64,000 bases of DNA. It comes from Platycnemis pennipes. Its lineage: Eukaryota; Arthropoda; Insecta; Odonata; Platycnemididae. Under the pieces are notes generated by a model. That model was not told the origin of the DNA. It saw nothing but the letters and a program-made list of their open reading frames with translations, and searched no databases. Position numbers and translations under genes: made by a program. Positions 1 through 11,281 of this stretch are shown here, piece by piece; position 1 is the first letter of the stretch; each line of letters begins with the position of its first letter. The stretch spans positions 86,881,470-86,945,469 of the forward strand of contig OW121848.1 in the NCBI GenBank assembly GCA_933228895.1, read 5' to 3'.

Positions 1-2566
1 GAGAATCTTGAATTACCCCTTTCTTTTTGAACTCTTCTCTCAAGCTCACCTCCAACTTTTCTTATTCGATTATCATCATTAGAGTGGTAAAAGATTTTAT
101 GCAACCGCAAGAGTAATAAATGACGAGAAGTTTTGTTAAATAACTCTCCAACGTAAAAAAAGAATGCAAGGGAAATATGATGATATGTAAAAGAACACTA
201 TTATTCCTTAATATCTAGCACTTATCTTTACTATTCTACTAGCATTTAGGGTCCTCATGAAGTACTTTTAATCCTGGAATCGGTCCGTGAAGTAAAAGGT
301 GCAAGTAAGTAAGAGTGTGCCATGATAAGTTTACCAGTATTCGTCATAGAATTGAGCTTACATTTAAATTTGGTCAGACAGTGAAATAAAAGGTTCTCAG
401 TTCTTGCATGGAAAAACTAGTACTTACTACTCCCATAAACTGTGCTGTGCTTGCTTTGTGTCGTTGGGGGAATCTATTTAGCGGGAATGTAGTTACTGAA
501 CATGAGATTGCATGCGTGATGATAGCGCATGGCTAATGCGGTTTCACTTCCTGTCCCACTCCCTCGCGGGTACTGGTATGGATATAGACTTGACGGATTA
601 GAATTCTTTGGAAACATATCTACAGTTTCACGAAACACTAATAGTGGGGACCTATATTTACCTAAGCCTTTAGGCCACCTAAACTGTCACCTGAAAGAAG
701 TGAACATGCCTGAACATTACGTGGCAAACCCAAAAAACACACGTATCACCATGAGCCGCGAAAGCTTCAATCATCAATTATATCTATTTTTCTAGAAAAT
801 ATTTATTGCAATAAAGCTAAAATTTTACTACTTTTACCTATCCAAAATGTTTAGTAAAATGAGTAGAAACAGTTCATTAAAAAACTGTATCTAAATTAAT
901 CTGCAAATAATGATTCTGCAATGGACTGCAGTGGACCTCGTATACAAAATGGCCCTTCGTTCTTATAAAATTAACTACCCACTGTATAAATTATAAAAAT
1001 ATAAGGAAAAGTAAATCGATATTCACTTTCGAATTAATATTATTCGAAGAGACGGATCATTAAATACTTTAGGAGAATTTCAGAGGGTGACTACGCTAAT
1101 ATATCCGCGGCCAGTTAGCAATCCTTGCAACACATTCAGTTATATTCAGGCACTTTCAATACAGCCAGTTACCAATGTATCATCAACTTATTTATTAGTA
1201 TCTATAGTCAGACAAGTTTAGTTTAACGTTTCTTGCACATTTAGAGGCCCAATTAGTACGAAGCTCGAAAAGGCAAAATAAAAATGAGAACACCGCAGGC
1301 TACACCTCTCCAACTGCTCATTTCGGTAAACACTTGGAGAGTGCATTTCAGGAACGAAACAGTCAAATGAAACCCAATTGAGCGAAAATTTCAGATGACT
1401 GACGCGGAAAAACTGGATGATCACCGCACAGCGTTTCCTTTGACTATAAATGAATCATAAACACCCAATTTCCTCAGGACTCCAATGTGCGATCACATCA
1501 GGAAATGCAAAAGGTTTAATGCGTGCCGATGAACGCCTTTGCTGCAATGCGGGACGAATGAGTCTATTTGATCTGTTAGAACACATCCAACCTTTATCAT
1601 TGTTCCTTTCATTTTAGACGTCTCAAATGGAGAAAGAGATGTGATGGCCTCAATTTTCGCTCTAATGGCCTATCTCCTCATTTATCATAAATCGACGTGA
1701 CAGAATTCAAGCAGAGGGTTTTTTCTCTAATTTATCGCATTTATTATGTTAAATACTTTCAATATTTCCAAATTATTCAAAGTTAATGATGATTTTTCTC
1801 CGTCAGGTACTCCCTGAAGCTAAATTTATCACTGTGAACATAACAATGCACGCAGTGAAACATGATTTTCTTCCTTTTATGTCATAAATGATTTCCTTTC
1901 TCTAGCTATAATAATTTATCATATGCTCAAATAGATCTCAAAACGAGGTTAAATTTTTTTTTAACTGAACATTTTCAGCACGTCCGCCAATGATCTGCCC
2001 AAGTTCTCTCGGTTTAATACCTGGGTGAAAGTATTTTCTCGCACTTAAGACCAGCTAGTGCATTTTTTTTGCACCCACTTCTTTGCCCGCACGTTTTACT
2101 CAACCCTTGTGTAGCTTTTTACCCACTCATTTCGAGAGACCGATGACGAAATTAGCTGAGACATCAGCCGTTTCTGTATGAATAAAAAATTGCGCTGCCA
2201 TCCGCTTTGCCTGAGAATCGCCCTCTCAACACATACGCTGTAGTACAAATTAATTCTTCATCGTCAGTCCCTCGGTTCCGCAGTTATACGTAACGTGCGT
2301 CGCCCAGAGCGACATATGGAAACCTCACTCCATACCGCTGCTCCAAAATCGGCGAAGGGCATTTATATTTATCCACCTCCTTGTTTCCCTCATTCTTTCT
2401 CACCCGCTCGCTTGATTTTTACCAACCTCTCTATCTCTCCCTGCATCTCCCTGCCTTCTCGTTTTATATGCGTACCTTCCAGTCCACTCGAGCGTCGTTA
2501 TTGCCTTATTTGGGTCACGGTCTTTTCGTCCTTTCACCGATTCTCGCCGGGTGAGTGAGAAACGGC
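1..2566. other. No recognised gene; AT-rich flank
   Basis: No frame here has conserved motifs or looks like a gene. Around 539-595 the + strand reads like a badly decayed copy of the A/B 3' module: a CCTGTCCCACTCCCTCGCGG-like stretch followed by GGTATGGATATAGA. That match is weak. From about 2290 to 2560 the sequence becomes richer in C and T, and open frames there are by-products of composition. The region ends at the 5' junction of the family A retrotransposon. Confidence 0.5.
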
Positions 2567-4275
2567 ACACACGAGTGCACACACTTAAAAATGATAAAGG
2601 AATCAGAGTCACCAGCAGTGTAGAAAAAGCCAACACTTTAAACACCTTCTTCCAAAGTGTATTCAACTCATCGTCACAAAACGCAGTGGAACCACCGCCG
2701 AACACTTTCAGTGAGCAAATGCCCGAAATAAAAATTTCATGTCGCGGAATAGAGCAGCAGTTAAAAAGCATAAGTAAAAACAAAGCACCAGGTCCCGATC
2801 AAATTCCTTCCAGAGTTTATAAAACATTAGCTTCTGAAATAGCCCCCTATCTAGAAATAATATTCAATAAAACACTAAAGAACCACACAGTACCCAAGGA
2901 TTGGAAAGTAGCTAACATTACACCTATATTTAAAAGCGGTGATAGGGAAGAACCTAGTAACTACAGACCCATTTCACTCACGTCAATCTCTTGTAAGATA
3001 TTTGAGCACATAGTAGTCAGTTCGATCATGGGGCATTTGGATAGTCAGGGATTACTCATAAACAGCCAGCATGGGTTCCGGAAAGGTAGATCTTGCGAGA
3101 CACAATTAGCTTTATTCGTACACGATATTTTAGTCCACGGCGAAAGCAGTACTGAAGTTGATGCGATATTTTTAGATTTTAAAAAGGCTTTCGATAAAGT
3201 TCCTCATGACAAATTAATCTTGAAGTTAGAGAGTTTTGGTATAAATAAAGACGTTGTATGTTGGGTAAAAGAATTCTTAAGTGGGCGAGAGCAGAGGGTT
3301 GTCATAGATGGTATCATGTCGGACACAATCGAAGTCACATCGGGAGTTCCCCAGGGTAGCGTAGTAGGTCCGCTTCTATTTCTTTTATACATAAACGATT
3401 TGGGTACCGTAGTTAGTAGTAACCTTAGACTTTTTGCAGACGATGCGGTGGTGTACAGGGGTATATCAAACGAAGAGGACATGAAATCACTTAGCAAGGA
3501 TTTAGATGCAATTGAAGAGTGGTGCGACAAATGGCAGTTAGAACTCAACCTTAAAAAGTGTGTAGCTATCAATTTTTGGAGGAGGAATAATTCGATAGAG
3601 CGATCCTATAGAATTAATAACACGAAGATCGAAAACGTTGAAACCGTAAGATATTTAGGTGTAACAATCACTAAAGATTTATCGTGGGGAAGACACATAA
3701 GGGAAATATGCGGCCGAGCGAAGAGAAAGCTAGGATTTATAAAAAGAGTACTTGGGAAATGTGATGAGAAGACAAAAGAGCGATGCTACTTTTCACTAGT
3801 TAGGCCCCACCTTGAGTATGCAGCCAGTGTATGGGATCCTAATGAATTAGGTTTGATGAGAGAACTAGACAGTGTGCAGCGTAGAGCAGCTAGGTTCGTC
3901 AAAAGGTGTTACGATAGGTTGAGTAGTGTATCAGAATTAATACAAGAATTAGGGTGGGAATCATTATCAGAGCGTAGATTAAAGTTCAGATTTAATCTAT
4001 TGCAGAAATTTCAATCGGATAGCTTTACTGAAGATGTTAGGCACATATTGAAAACACCAGCGTATTATGCTAGATTCGACCAGATAAATAAGATTAGAGA
4101 GATAGATTGTCGTACAGATAGATTCAAAATGGCATTTTTCCCCCGTACTATAAGAGAACAGAATAGGCAGCATAGGAAAGGGATAGGTAGGGGAAATATT
4201 TTAGAGTATTCTGTAGTGCATGATGCATGTATTAACCCCTCAAATACTATAGATACTAACAATCTAGTTGCATGA
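2551..4275 (+). CDS. Reverse transcriptase ORF of family A (5'-truncated)
   Basis: The 574-codon frame encodes the reverse transcriptase and C-terminal part of a non-LTR ORF2, which copies element RNA at a nicked target. The GTG at 2551 is not a true start: it lies in flanking DNA, and element sequence begins at 2567. Visible motifs by residue are NKAPGPDQIP (77-86), NYRPISL (137-143), QHGFRKGRS (173-181), motif A FLDFKKAFD with Asp209, GVPQGS (265-270), the catalytic FADD box with Asp297 and Asp298, and YLGVTI (368-373). A C-terminal RPHLEYAASVWDP/QRRAARFVK block follows, as in Jockey, CR1 and L2 elements. No apurinic endonuclease domain is present, so this copy cannot be autonomous. The catalytic residues look intact. 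Clade is inferred from motifs only. Confidence 0.85.
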   Translation: MSEKRHTRVHTLKNDKGIRVTSSVEKANTLNTFFQSVFNSSSQNAVEPPPNTFSEQMPEIKISCRGIEQQLKSISKNKAPGPDQIPSRVYKTLASEIAPYLEIIFNKTLKNHTVPKDWKVANITPIFKSGDREEPSNYRPISLTSISCKIFEHIVVSSIMGHLDSQGLLINSQHGFRKGRSCETQLALFVHDILVHGESSTEVDAIFLDFKKAFDKVPHDKLILKLESFGINKDVVCWVKEFLSGREQRVVIDGIMSDTIEVTSGVPQGSVVGPLLFLLYINDLGTVVSSNLRLFADDAVVYRGISNEEDMKSLSKDLDAIEEWCDKWQLELNLKKCVAINFWRRNNSIERSYRINNTKIENVETVRYLGVTITKDLSWGRHIREICGRAKRKLGFIKRVLGKCDEKTKERCYFSLVRPHLEYAASVWDPNELGLMRELDSVQRRAARFVKRCYDRLSSVSELIQELGWESLSERRLKFRFNLLQKFQSDSFTEDVRHILKTPAYYARFDQINKIREIDCRTDRFKMAFFPRTIREQNRQHRKGIGRGNILEYSVVHDACINPSNTIDTNNLVA

Positions 4276-4386
4276 GACCCTTTAGTTGCTTGCTTGCATG
4301 CTAGTAGTGAATGCTTGGTGACCTTCACCCCCTGCCACACACCCTCGCGGTGGCTTGCAGGGTATCGTGTAGATGTAGATGTAGAT
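2567..4386 (+). mobile_element. Family A non-LTR retrotransposon, 5'-truncated, with flanking repeat
   Basis: This is a Jockey/CR1-like element that lacks its 5' end (no ORF1, no endonuclease) but keeps the reverse transcriptase and complete 3' end. The 8-bp GAAACGGC at 2559-2566 recurs at 4387-4394, just after the tail, and is best read as a target-site duplication fixing both ends. The 3' module is a stem-loop at 4330-4362 followed by three TAGATG units at 4370-4387. One base of the tail overlaps the repeat, so the end is uncertain by a base. 5' truncation with a target duplication is typical of target-primed reverse transcription. The long open frame and the intact repeat suggest a fairly recent insertion. 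Confidence 0.85.
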
Positions 4387-4387
4387 G
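4330..4387 (+). promoter_or_regulatory. Conserved 3' stem-loop and (TAGATG)3 tail of family A
   Basis: CCCTG (4330-4334) pairs with CAGGG (4358-4362), and CCAC (4335-4338) pairs with GTGG (4350-4353). This leaves an 11-base loop and a CTTG bulge on the 3' side. Three TAGATG repeats follow. The same arrangement ends nearly every A, B and solo 3' fragment in the window, while loop bases vary (CTCGCG, CTTGTG, TTTATG). In other LINE families such 3' hairpins are recognised by the reverse transcriptase; that role here is inferred. Confidence 0.7.
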
Positions 4388-4394
4388 AAACGGC

Positions 4395-4960
4395 GTACGG
4401 TGGTGCATTCACCCTTCCTAACCCCGTCGCCCCCCTCATCCCCGCAGCACGCGCCAAACCGCTTTTCCGAACTCCCCCGCTTGGAGGAGACTTAATGTTC
4501 GGTGCAATACCTACCAGCCATTCCTCCCACTGAATCCATGTTTCTTAATCTGAGTTTTATCTAATTACTTTATTCATCTTTTCCCCCACTATTTCCTATA
4601 ACTAGACGCACATTTCACTTTTGGTCTTTCTAACGCGAAATAACACCGCCTTAACTTTTGTGTTACACATCGCACTACCAGTTTAATAAATCCAAGATTC
4701 TTTTATCCAGGCAAGTCAAACTGCTAATTCTCTTTAAGTATGATATGTAGCGCATGTTTAGTGACGTTTTACCCCATGCCGAACAATTTTTGGTGGTTTG
4801 TGGAGTAGGTATTATGTGATATAGATATAGAATTGCTGCTGTGTTAGGGGAGGCAATCAGCAGCTAAGGTAATTCGCGCCATTTAGGTGGGTATTTGGAC
4901 AGAAGGAATTTTTAGGGATTGGTGAAAGGATGGAGAGAAATCTGAAACCATGGAAAATCT
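4395..4960. other. No recognised feature
   Basis: The first 100 bases after the family A insertion are GC-rich and continue the composition of the upstream flank at 2290-2560, as expected if the element split one island. The rest is AT-rich with nothing identifiable. Confidence 0.5.
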
Positions 4961-4961
4961 T

Positions 4962-5017
4962 CCACCACCAAGATTCAAACCCCCAGGGTGGAAGATCAGC
5001 ACTCTATCTATCCACAT
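4962..5017 (-). repeat. tRNA-derived SINE-like unit, degenerate
   Basis: On the minus strand a TAGAGTGCTGATCTTCCACC segment is followed by GGGGGTTTGAATCTT. This resembles the anticodon arm and box B of a tRNA (consensus GGTTCGANTCC). Box A is poor and no acceptor stem can be closed, so it is not a functional tRNA gene. A decayed SINE head is the likeliest reading. Confidence 0.45.
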
Positions 5018-5132
5018 CTATTATCCGATAAACCACAAGTTTCTCATGTATAAATGAAATTGCCGAAGTAATTGAAAATTTTGTAGTGCTGTCCTGGGCC
5101 TTAGAAGGTTTGAAATAAAAACGATGTTACTT

Positions 5133-5630
5133 CATCTACATCTACATCTACATAACACCCTGCAAGCCACCATAAAGGTGTGTGGCAGGGGGTGAACTCT
5201 CACCAAACATGCACTACATATCATGCATAAAATTTGTAATTTTCAATTAAAATAGCAAAGCATACATGCAAAAACATGCTGTTAGTTGGGTTAGCTTTAA
5301 GTACTCATACCAACATGCAGCTACCAATGTTATCCATTGCTACACCAGTACTGGATACATTTACCGTTATTCATATCCCCAATAGTGCGAGGGAAAAAGG
5401 ACATTTTGAATCTGTCAGTTCGGCAATCAATTTCTCTAATTTTGTGATTATGGTCCAGTCTACCATAGTAAGATGGGGTTCGCAAAATATTTTTAACATC
5501 ATCACTGAAAATATGGTCTTGGAGTTTATTTAAGACATTAAGTCTAAATTTCAACCTGCGATCTGACAATGATTCCCAATTTAATTCATTTAATAGACTG
5601 GTTACGCTAATAAGGCCCTTTACAAATGAT
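5133..5630 (-). mobile_element. Family B non-LTR fragment, 3' part
   Basis: Reading on the minus strand, the piece ends in three TAGATG units (5133-5150) preceded by the hairpin at 5157-5191. Upstream lies the last part of the RT C-terminal region, open from 5569 to 5330, containing ESLSDRRLKFRLN and then DDVKNILRTP, YYGRLDHNHK and IDCRTDRFKMSFFPRT. The 5' boundary is ragged near 5627, and bases corresponding to part of the RYDNYIS segment are missing. Together with the + strand family A copy ending at 4386 it gives a pair of elements facing each other by their tails. Confidence 0.8.
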
Positions 5631-6404
5631 CATGGTCCCCTATGTCCCCTGAAAGAATATCGGGCGTAGAAGCAACGACTGCATGAAAGAGGCACATTTT
5701 TAGGTTCAATTTCATCTATGCGTTCATTACAAAAATGGCAGAAAGTTACTGCGGAGGACTTACTACGGAGAAAGTTACTTATTGTTTGTCTTTTCAGCGA
5801 CTTCAGATCCTCTCTTTTGTCTCACGCTATCGACTTGTATTGGCCACATGTCACGTGATATCCTCACAGTAGGTAAATGAAGTATCTTTTCAAAGTAAAC
5901 ATTGTATTTATTAAATTTCCATACACCTCAGCCAAGTTAGCCATCTCGCATGCAAAACTTATCAGGCACTTTTTCCCTAAGTAATCCCATTCTCAGAATG
6001 GTATCTCTAATTTGATAGCGTTCATATTTCTCTCAATGATGATACTGAAAATCAATGGATATGAATGCAACAAAACCAATCACATTTTTAATGCTAGTAA
6101 TCTTGTGGCTGTCCTTATGCATGCCAACTACCTCGTTGATGTGTCTCTTCACTTACCCTGCTTGCATTTTTGTTAATTTTTTATTTATATTTAGTCGATC
6201 GTCTCAAAATTTATTCAATGTCTTCCTCAGATTTCTTCCTTCCTCTGTCATAAAATCTATGTCGTAGAAAAAACTCAAATAGCAAATTCATCCAGGAAAC
6301 TTATGTTGGTCTTCGTTAATTGCGTTCTCGCTAGATACACAAATGTAAGGGTAGTAGTGCACCACCTTTCCATACCCTCTCCCCTTCAGAGCTGTACATC
6401 TTCT
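5631..6404. other. No recognised feature
   Basis: AT-rich sequence with short open frames only. I see no motif, repeat or RNA signature. Confidence 0.5.
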
Positions 6405-6720
6405 AAAAAGAGTCGTATCAGGCGTGATGTGGTGGATAATCATATTTCTTTTATATTTTCCATTACCACCGAAAAAAGCACCTATGGCCTTGATATCGGG
6501 GTATTTAACAATAACAACAGACGATCACGCATATCCATGTCCAGAGTGGTGGAAAATCCACTCAGGCGGGACTCTAACCCGCGACCCTAAGGTTAGCAGG
6601 CGAGCACTTAACCACGCCGCCACCGGTAGAAAAAGTTTGGCAATTTTCCAAAGAATAAACTTTAAAAACTACCGGTTTCGATACATGCACTACATCATTT
6701 GCAGGTTACAAATATCAATC
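6405..6720 (-). repeat. Decayed hammerhead-like repeat interrupted by a SINE
   Basis: The stretch AAAAAGAGTCGTATCAGGCG and the following GTGATGTGGTGG at 6405-6435 match the left flanks of the palindromic repeats at 52285 and 43870. The next shared segment, GGCAATTTTCC, appears only at 6640, so about 200 bases are inserted between. The minus strand at 6671-6704 then carries a damaged hammerhead-like core: CTGCAAA where CTGATGA is expected, a weak GAT/ATC stem, then GAAACCGGT. No protein is encoded. Assignment rests on shared sequence with the two clearer copies. Confidence 0.55.
6562..6625 (-). repeat. tRNA-Ser-like SINE head
   Basis: On the minus strand a GGCGTGGTTAAGTGCTCGCC segment is followed by CTGCTAACC and then CGCGGGTTAGAGTCCCGCC. 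These resemble the D arm, anticodon arm (with GCT) and T arm of tRNA-Ser(GCU). Box B has two differences from GGTTCGANTCC. No full cloverleaf can be closed, so this is read as a tRNA-derived SINE inside the repeat at 6405-6720. Confidence 0.65.
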
Positions 6721-9700
6721 AAATTCCAGTATGTATACAAAATGAGGGGAGGTTCCGGGGAAAAAATGGACTTTGAGTAATATTGTTTATGGCTTCGTAG
6801 AAGCCATAAACCACCCTGATTCCATCGTATGACACCCTGATATGATTTCGAGCACAAATCAGCTGATTCAAGGTTTAATTATCAACTGCAGTAATAGGAT
6901 CCACGAATGCAATGGAAAAATAACTGTAGTTCTTCATTTTACTCTCTACAAGCAGGCAATATCCTAAATATAGTTTCAAGAGCCCTTGATTTTCATGACT
7001 ACAAAATGGCTTCTAGGGCCATCCATGCTTTTTCATGCATTCTTCTGTTGAGGATTCTTGAAAATTCGATGTTGTTTTTCGTCAATATTTATGCGCATTT
7101 CTTTGTATTGACCTCAACTAGAATGCTTATTCTTTTATTTTGGTGCGGGGGTCGTTAAATGATTTTGAAATTTCACTAGTTTCATCCCGTTGAGAGCATA
7201 ATACAGTTCATTTTCTCAACTCCAAAAATGTCTTATGCCAAGAGTTTGGCTCAGAAGCAAACCTCTTGAATGGTTAGGTCTATTTATGTTCAGAACTTTC
7301 TAGCACCATAAATATCGATTTCAAATCGTTAACTTACTCCTTGTTTCATCTTTTTCAAACCTATATGACGTTCATCCTACCGCTACTTCAAATATCTTTT
7401 CTATCTCTGACGTCAATTCAACGCTCCAAGACCTTGTTTATATCCGCTCAAAATGCAGTCCGTCATCCTCAAAAATATACTGTCATTCATCTCTACTTGT
7501 ATTCTCTGAAAATGTCCACGACTCTTATTTTTGGAGGTAACACTCACTAAATACCTTCACTTGGTAAATTTCTGTTGTCCCTGGAAGTTTTCATCCTTGT
7601 ATATGTCGAGTACTATAGAGAAAAACAAAGATGAGACGCATGAGACGTATGAATATATTACGTCATAGGCGCTGCATCATTATTAAGAATATCATAATTA
7701 CACCTACGGAAGTCAATACGATCGAAGTAGTAGATCTTTTCCATCATATAGGCAGGAAATGAAAAATTAACGTCAATTGCGAGCTGATGGGATTTATGGT
7801 CTAGCGGATTTCTAAAAGAATAAACTACGTAATATTACCATACAAATATCCACTTGCCCCTTGACGTTCTGCTACAGTACACTGTGTACTGGGTTCCCCA
7901 AATGATTTAAAATCAAGAAACTCATTTTATTATTTACAACGTTGCATATTAAACATTCTAAATAGCTTCCGTTTTCCAAAGAATTACCTTCATATTATAT
8001 AATGACTACAATAAAAACAATACATAAAGCCAGAGAAATAAGTTTTATGATCTGATGCCTTTCTAGCGCTAGTTTAAATTAGAGTTTTTCGGATGTTCCT
8101 CCGGGTCAGAGGCTTAATTAACTCATATATACTCAGAAAGACTAGAGTATCATATAATGGTTGATAGTAACTTTCCTTGAGGTGGGACATTGTAAACATT
8201 TTCTGCATTCTGACCCTTGCACTCACCGAAGTAACACAGCTTGGTTACTGACGCATTTAAATCACAGAACATGCGCCGGTACGCATTCGTCAAGATAACC
8301 TGTGCATTATAAAAGCCAATATCTTGGGTCGAGTAATCCTTATGAAGCTCTAAAACGCAATCACAGTGAGTATCCAGTAATTATTACCGGGCTCCACAAT
8401 TTATGTCCATGGAATTTGACTTAAAACCGTGTGAAAAAACAAGCCTGTGTAATTAAAATTTTAATTTATCCTGCCTTATTTTACGCAGAAATGTGAGTTT
8501 GAAAATTCGCTCGGCCTCTAGGTGGGACATTTTTCCATTTCAGAAGAAACTCAGCAGCATTTCTGAGCTGTTTGAAAGAAATGCCAAGAGCGCTGGGTTT
8601 GAACATTTAAAAGAAAAAAAATCGGCCAATTTGGGAAAAACGCAAATTGGCTCACCTGCATGTCATATTATGCAGTCTCCCCGCCTACAAAGGCCTTTCA
8701 GCAGCCATTGCTCTCATTTATGCCACCGATCCGGCCCTAATGCGGCCACGCCCAAGCGCAGCAGAGCGCAGATCACTCCACCCCCACCTCCCGCCCCCTT
8801 CATTTTCTCCCTCCCGCTCTTCGTAGTTTATTCATGGGAAATTCGAGAGGGTTCACACGCTTCGGTTCCCACGTTTTGCCAACACGCGCGTATCACGCGG
8901 CCCCGATCATAGCACGCCGAACTGGATTAGGCAACGGGAGCGCTTTGGGAATCTATTCGAATGCAATATCCGGATTTTACGAAGGTGGATGAAAAAGAAT
9001 GAGGAGGAGGAAGTTCTTTTTTTTTCTCTTGGAGCCGTAAAATCATTCCGAGCCGTTCCAACACCCTAGGGTTAACGTTGAAGTTCTGAGGGTATCCCAT
9101 CCGCTCAGTTTCACCTGGATCTCAGTTCCCGATGCAAACTTCCGAATGACTCATTCAAAATAAACCTGAAATTCTAACCGGTGTTTAGGTTCAAAAGAAC
9201 TTTCCACTTGAGCATCTCCCGAGCAAAGTCCATCCAATTATGAAATTGTACTCTGTTAATTAAATCTGATCACGCATCATGGCTCACGAGCGGGACTTCT
9301 CCTTCGCTTGTTTGTTCATTTACTACGGATTTCTCACTTTGTCTACGCAAAAATCTTCGTTCGGACGCTTCTTTCTGCTGTCCGTGTCTAACGTTCCGGC
9401 GTCTGGAAAATCGGATCAAAGAAGATCACAAGCTTTCAAAACTGAGGATTCTGAATATGACTGATGAAAATCAAATGTACGGAAATGACGTTTGGTAGAA
9501 AAGATATCACTACGGAACTCAAAAATAAAGGAAATAGCCACTGACTCGTGTTATTTGGATGCCTAAGGGGTGACATGGAAGAAAAAAAGAGGTAAAGCTG
9601 CAAGAGAGCAAAGAGTGTGTGAGTCTATGGTGAGACAAGGAATTTAAAGGGAATGAAGGGAGAGGCACGGTGTCGAGGAAAATGAACGACTGTCAAGAGT

Positions 9701-9819
9701 ACAAATATTCCAAGAAAAGCAATATAAACCGCATTTGCTGGAGAAACAAACTTAGGATGACAGAATAAGCGAAGGAAATAAAATGGACCTATCTCGTTGA
9801 TTCCATTATATAATAAAAA
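6721..9819. other. No recognised gene
   Basis: Mostly AT-rich. Around 8690-8910 there is a small GC-rich, pyrimidine-biased patch that opens one 139-codon frame, with no recognisable motif. A short direct repeat (GAGACGCATGAGACGTATG) is at 7631-7651. I see no RT, transposase or RNA signature. Confidence 0.5.
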
Positions 9820-10846
9820 AATTGCCTTTCCCTAAAAATCTAAAGGAAAGATCGAAAAGAACTTCATATGGACGACTAAAAAAAGTTAAGACTTTGAAAA
9901 ACGATTGTTTAGACAAGGCTAATTTGTTGAATTCCTTCTTCCTGAGCGTTTCTAATAAATCGCGACGTAGTTTGTACGAAACCATGCCACATCTATTTTA
10001 TCAACCAATACTCCTGATCGATATCTCATGCATCGGAATCGAATCCTTATTAAAAAAACATTAGCCAGAAAAAGCCCTCAAGTCATGATAAAATTTCAGT
10101 TCACCTGCAAAAGGAATGAGCTCCTGACGAGAAGATAGCAAGCGTAACCCCAATTTTTAAAAGCAAAAATAGGGAACAGGCATGTAGATATAAGACAGTA
10201 TCACTAATGTCACTATCATGCAAAATTATAGAGCATATACTTGTTGCTTTAATCGTGGCACTTCGATAGCCAGGATTTATTAAAGACAAACCAACATGGG
10301 TTCAGAAAGGATCGCTATTGCGAAACTAAACTAGGTATTTTTGTTCATGATATTTTAGTTTTAGGATGAGGTAATGTTCAGAGTGATTCATTGTTTTTTG
10401 ACTCTAGAAAAGCTTTTTATAAGGTGCCCCACTGTAAGTTATCTACTCCCGAAACTAGCATCCTACAGGATTGACAATAGCTTAATACGCTGTATAGGAG
10501 TCTTTTTGAATGAACGCGTTCAAAGGGTGGCATTTGATGGTGTTAGCTCAAACAAAGCAATAGTTATGTCGTGTAACTATTGATGATATTCCCAACTTTA
10601 TGTATTCTTTAAGAGACTGACTTAGACAAAGAAATTTAAATAGTTATCTCCGTCTTTTCGGCGATGATGCTGTAGTGTATCAGTGAATTAGGAATTAAGA
10701 TAAGCAGCTTATATCTATCAGGGTTTTATGAAGAAGTAGCATCGTAGCTCTAAGTTGCATGAAATAAGTTCATTTTTGGTAGTCTTCACCCCCTGTCACA
10801 CACCCTCGCAGTGGCCCGTAAGGCTTTATATATAGGTAGATGTAAT
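9820..10846 (+). pseudogene. Old degenerate non-LTR reverse transcriptase copy
   Basis: Translated in shifting frames this copy gives VKTLKND..DKANLLNSFF, QHGFRKDRYCETKL, FVHDILVLG, KAFYKVPH and KQSNSYVV-type pieces in the same order as the family A RT, with many stops and frameshifts. It starts further upstream than the family A copy at 2567, keeping a few residues before the TLKND block (first open part 9822-10064). The FADD region near 10660 survives only as a trace. The 3' module is recognisable at 10785-10846 (CCCCCTGTCACACACCCTCGCAG, then a GTAGATG remnant). It is probably the oldest RT copy here and is related to A or B. Confidence 0.75.
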
Positions 10847-11227
10847 ATTTTAATATCAGTATACGCTTCCGTTAGCTCCTCTACCAAACCAATTCTAGTA
10901 TTAACAGTTTTAGTTATCTTTGATTGTAAATAGATGATATCTCCATTAAATCAGCCAATCATTTCCTTGTGTCCCTCGCCAATGTATTGAAACCAAGCGG
11001 GCACTCAAAACGAATGCAATTTCCCATTCTTCACCACCCCGGAATTTTCATCCGTGAATACCTTATGTCTTTTTGGATGTCACATGAAAAATGAAGGGGA
11101 TAGCGCCACTTCTAGCTGTACTTCTTTCCATTTTAACGCATTCTTATCCCATAATTACCCCATAATATGCGCGTAATCACAGCCACATAGTATGTATATA
11201 AGCTATGTTAATCCACCTACTCCTATG
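10847..11227. other. No recognised feature
   Basis: AT-rich spacer between the old RT copy and a small antisense tail remnant. Confidence 0.5.
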
Positions 11228-11281
11228 TGTAGATCTACAATGTACCCATCAAGCCGCCGCCAGGGGGTGACTCCTCACCAA
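11228..11281 (-). repeat. Solo 3' end of an A/B-type element (weak)
   Basis: TGTAGATCTACAATGTACCC followed by ATCAAGCCGCCGCCAGGGGGTGA is a degraded minus-strand version of the tail and hairpin. Only the 3' tip remains. Confidence 0.5.

Noticed and set aside
3204..3572. Minus-strand frame inside the family A RT
   Set aside because: Antisense shadow of the real RT frame; the same shadow appears in the 36301-37579 copy.
9463..9485. CTGATGAAAATC resembling a hammerhead box
   Set aside because: No stem II and no GAAA/stem III at the required spacing.
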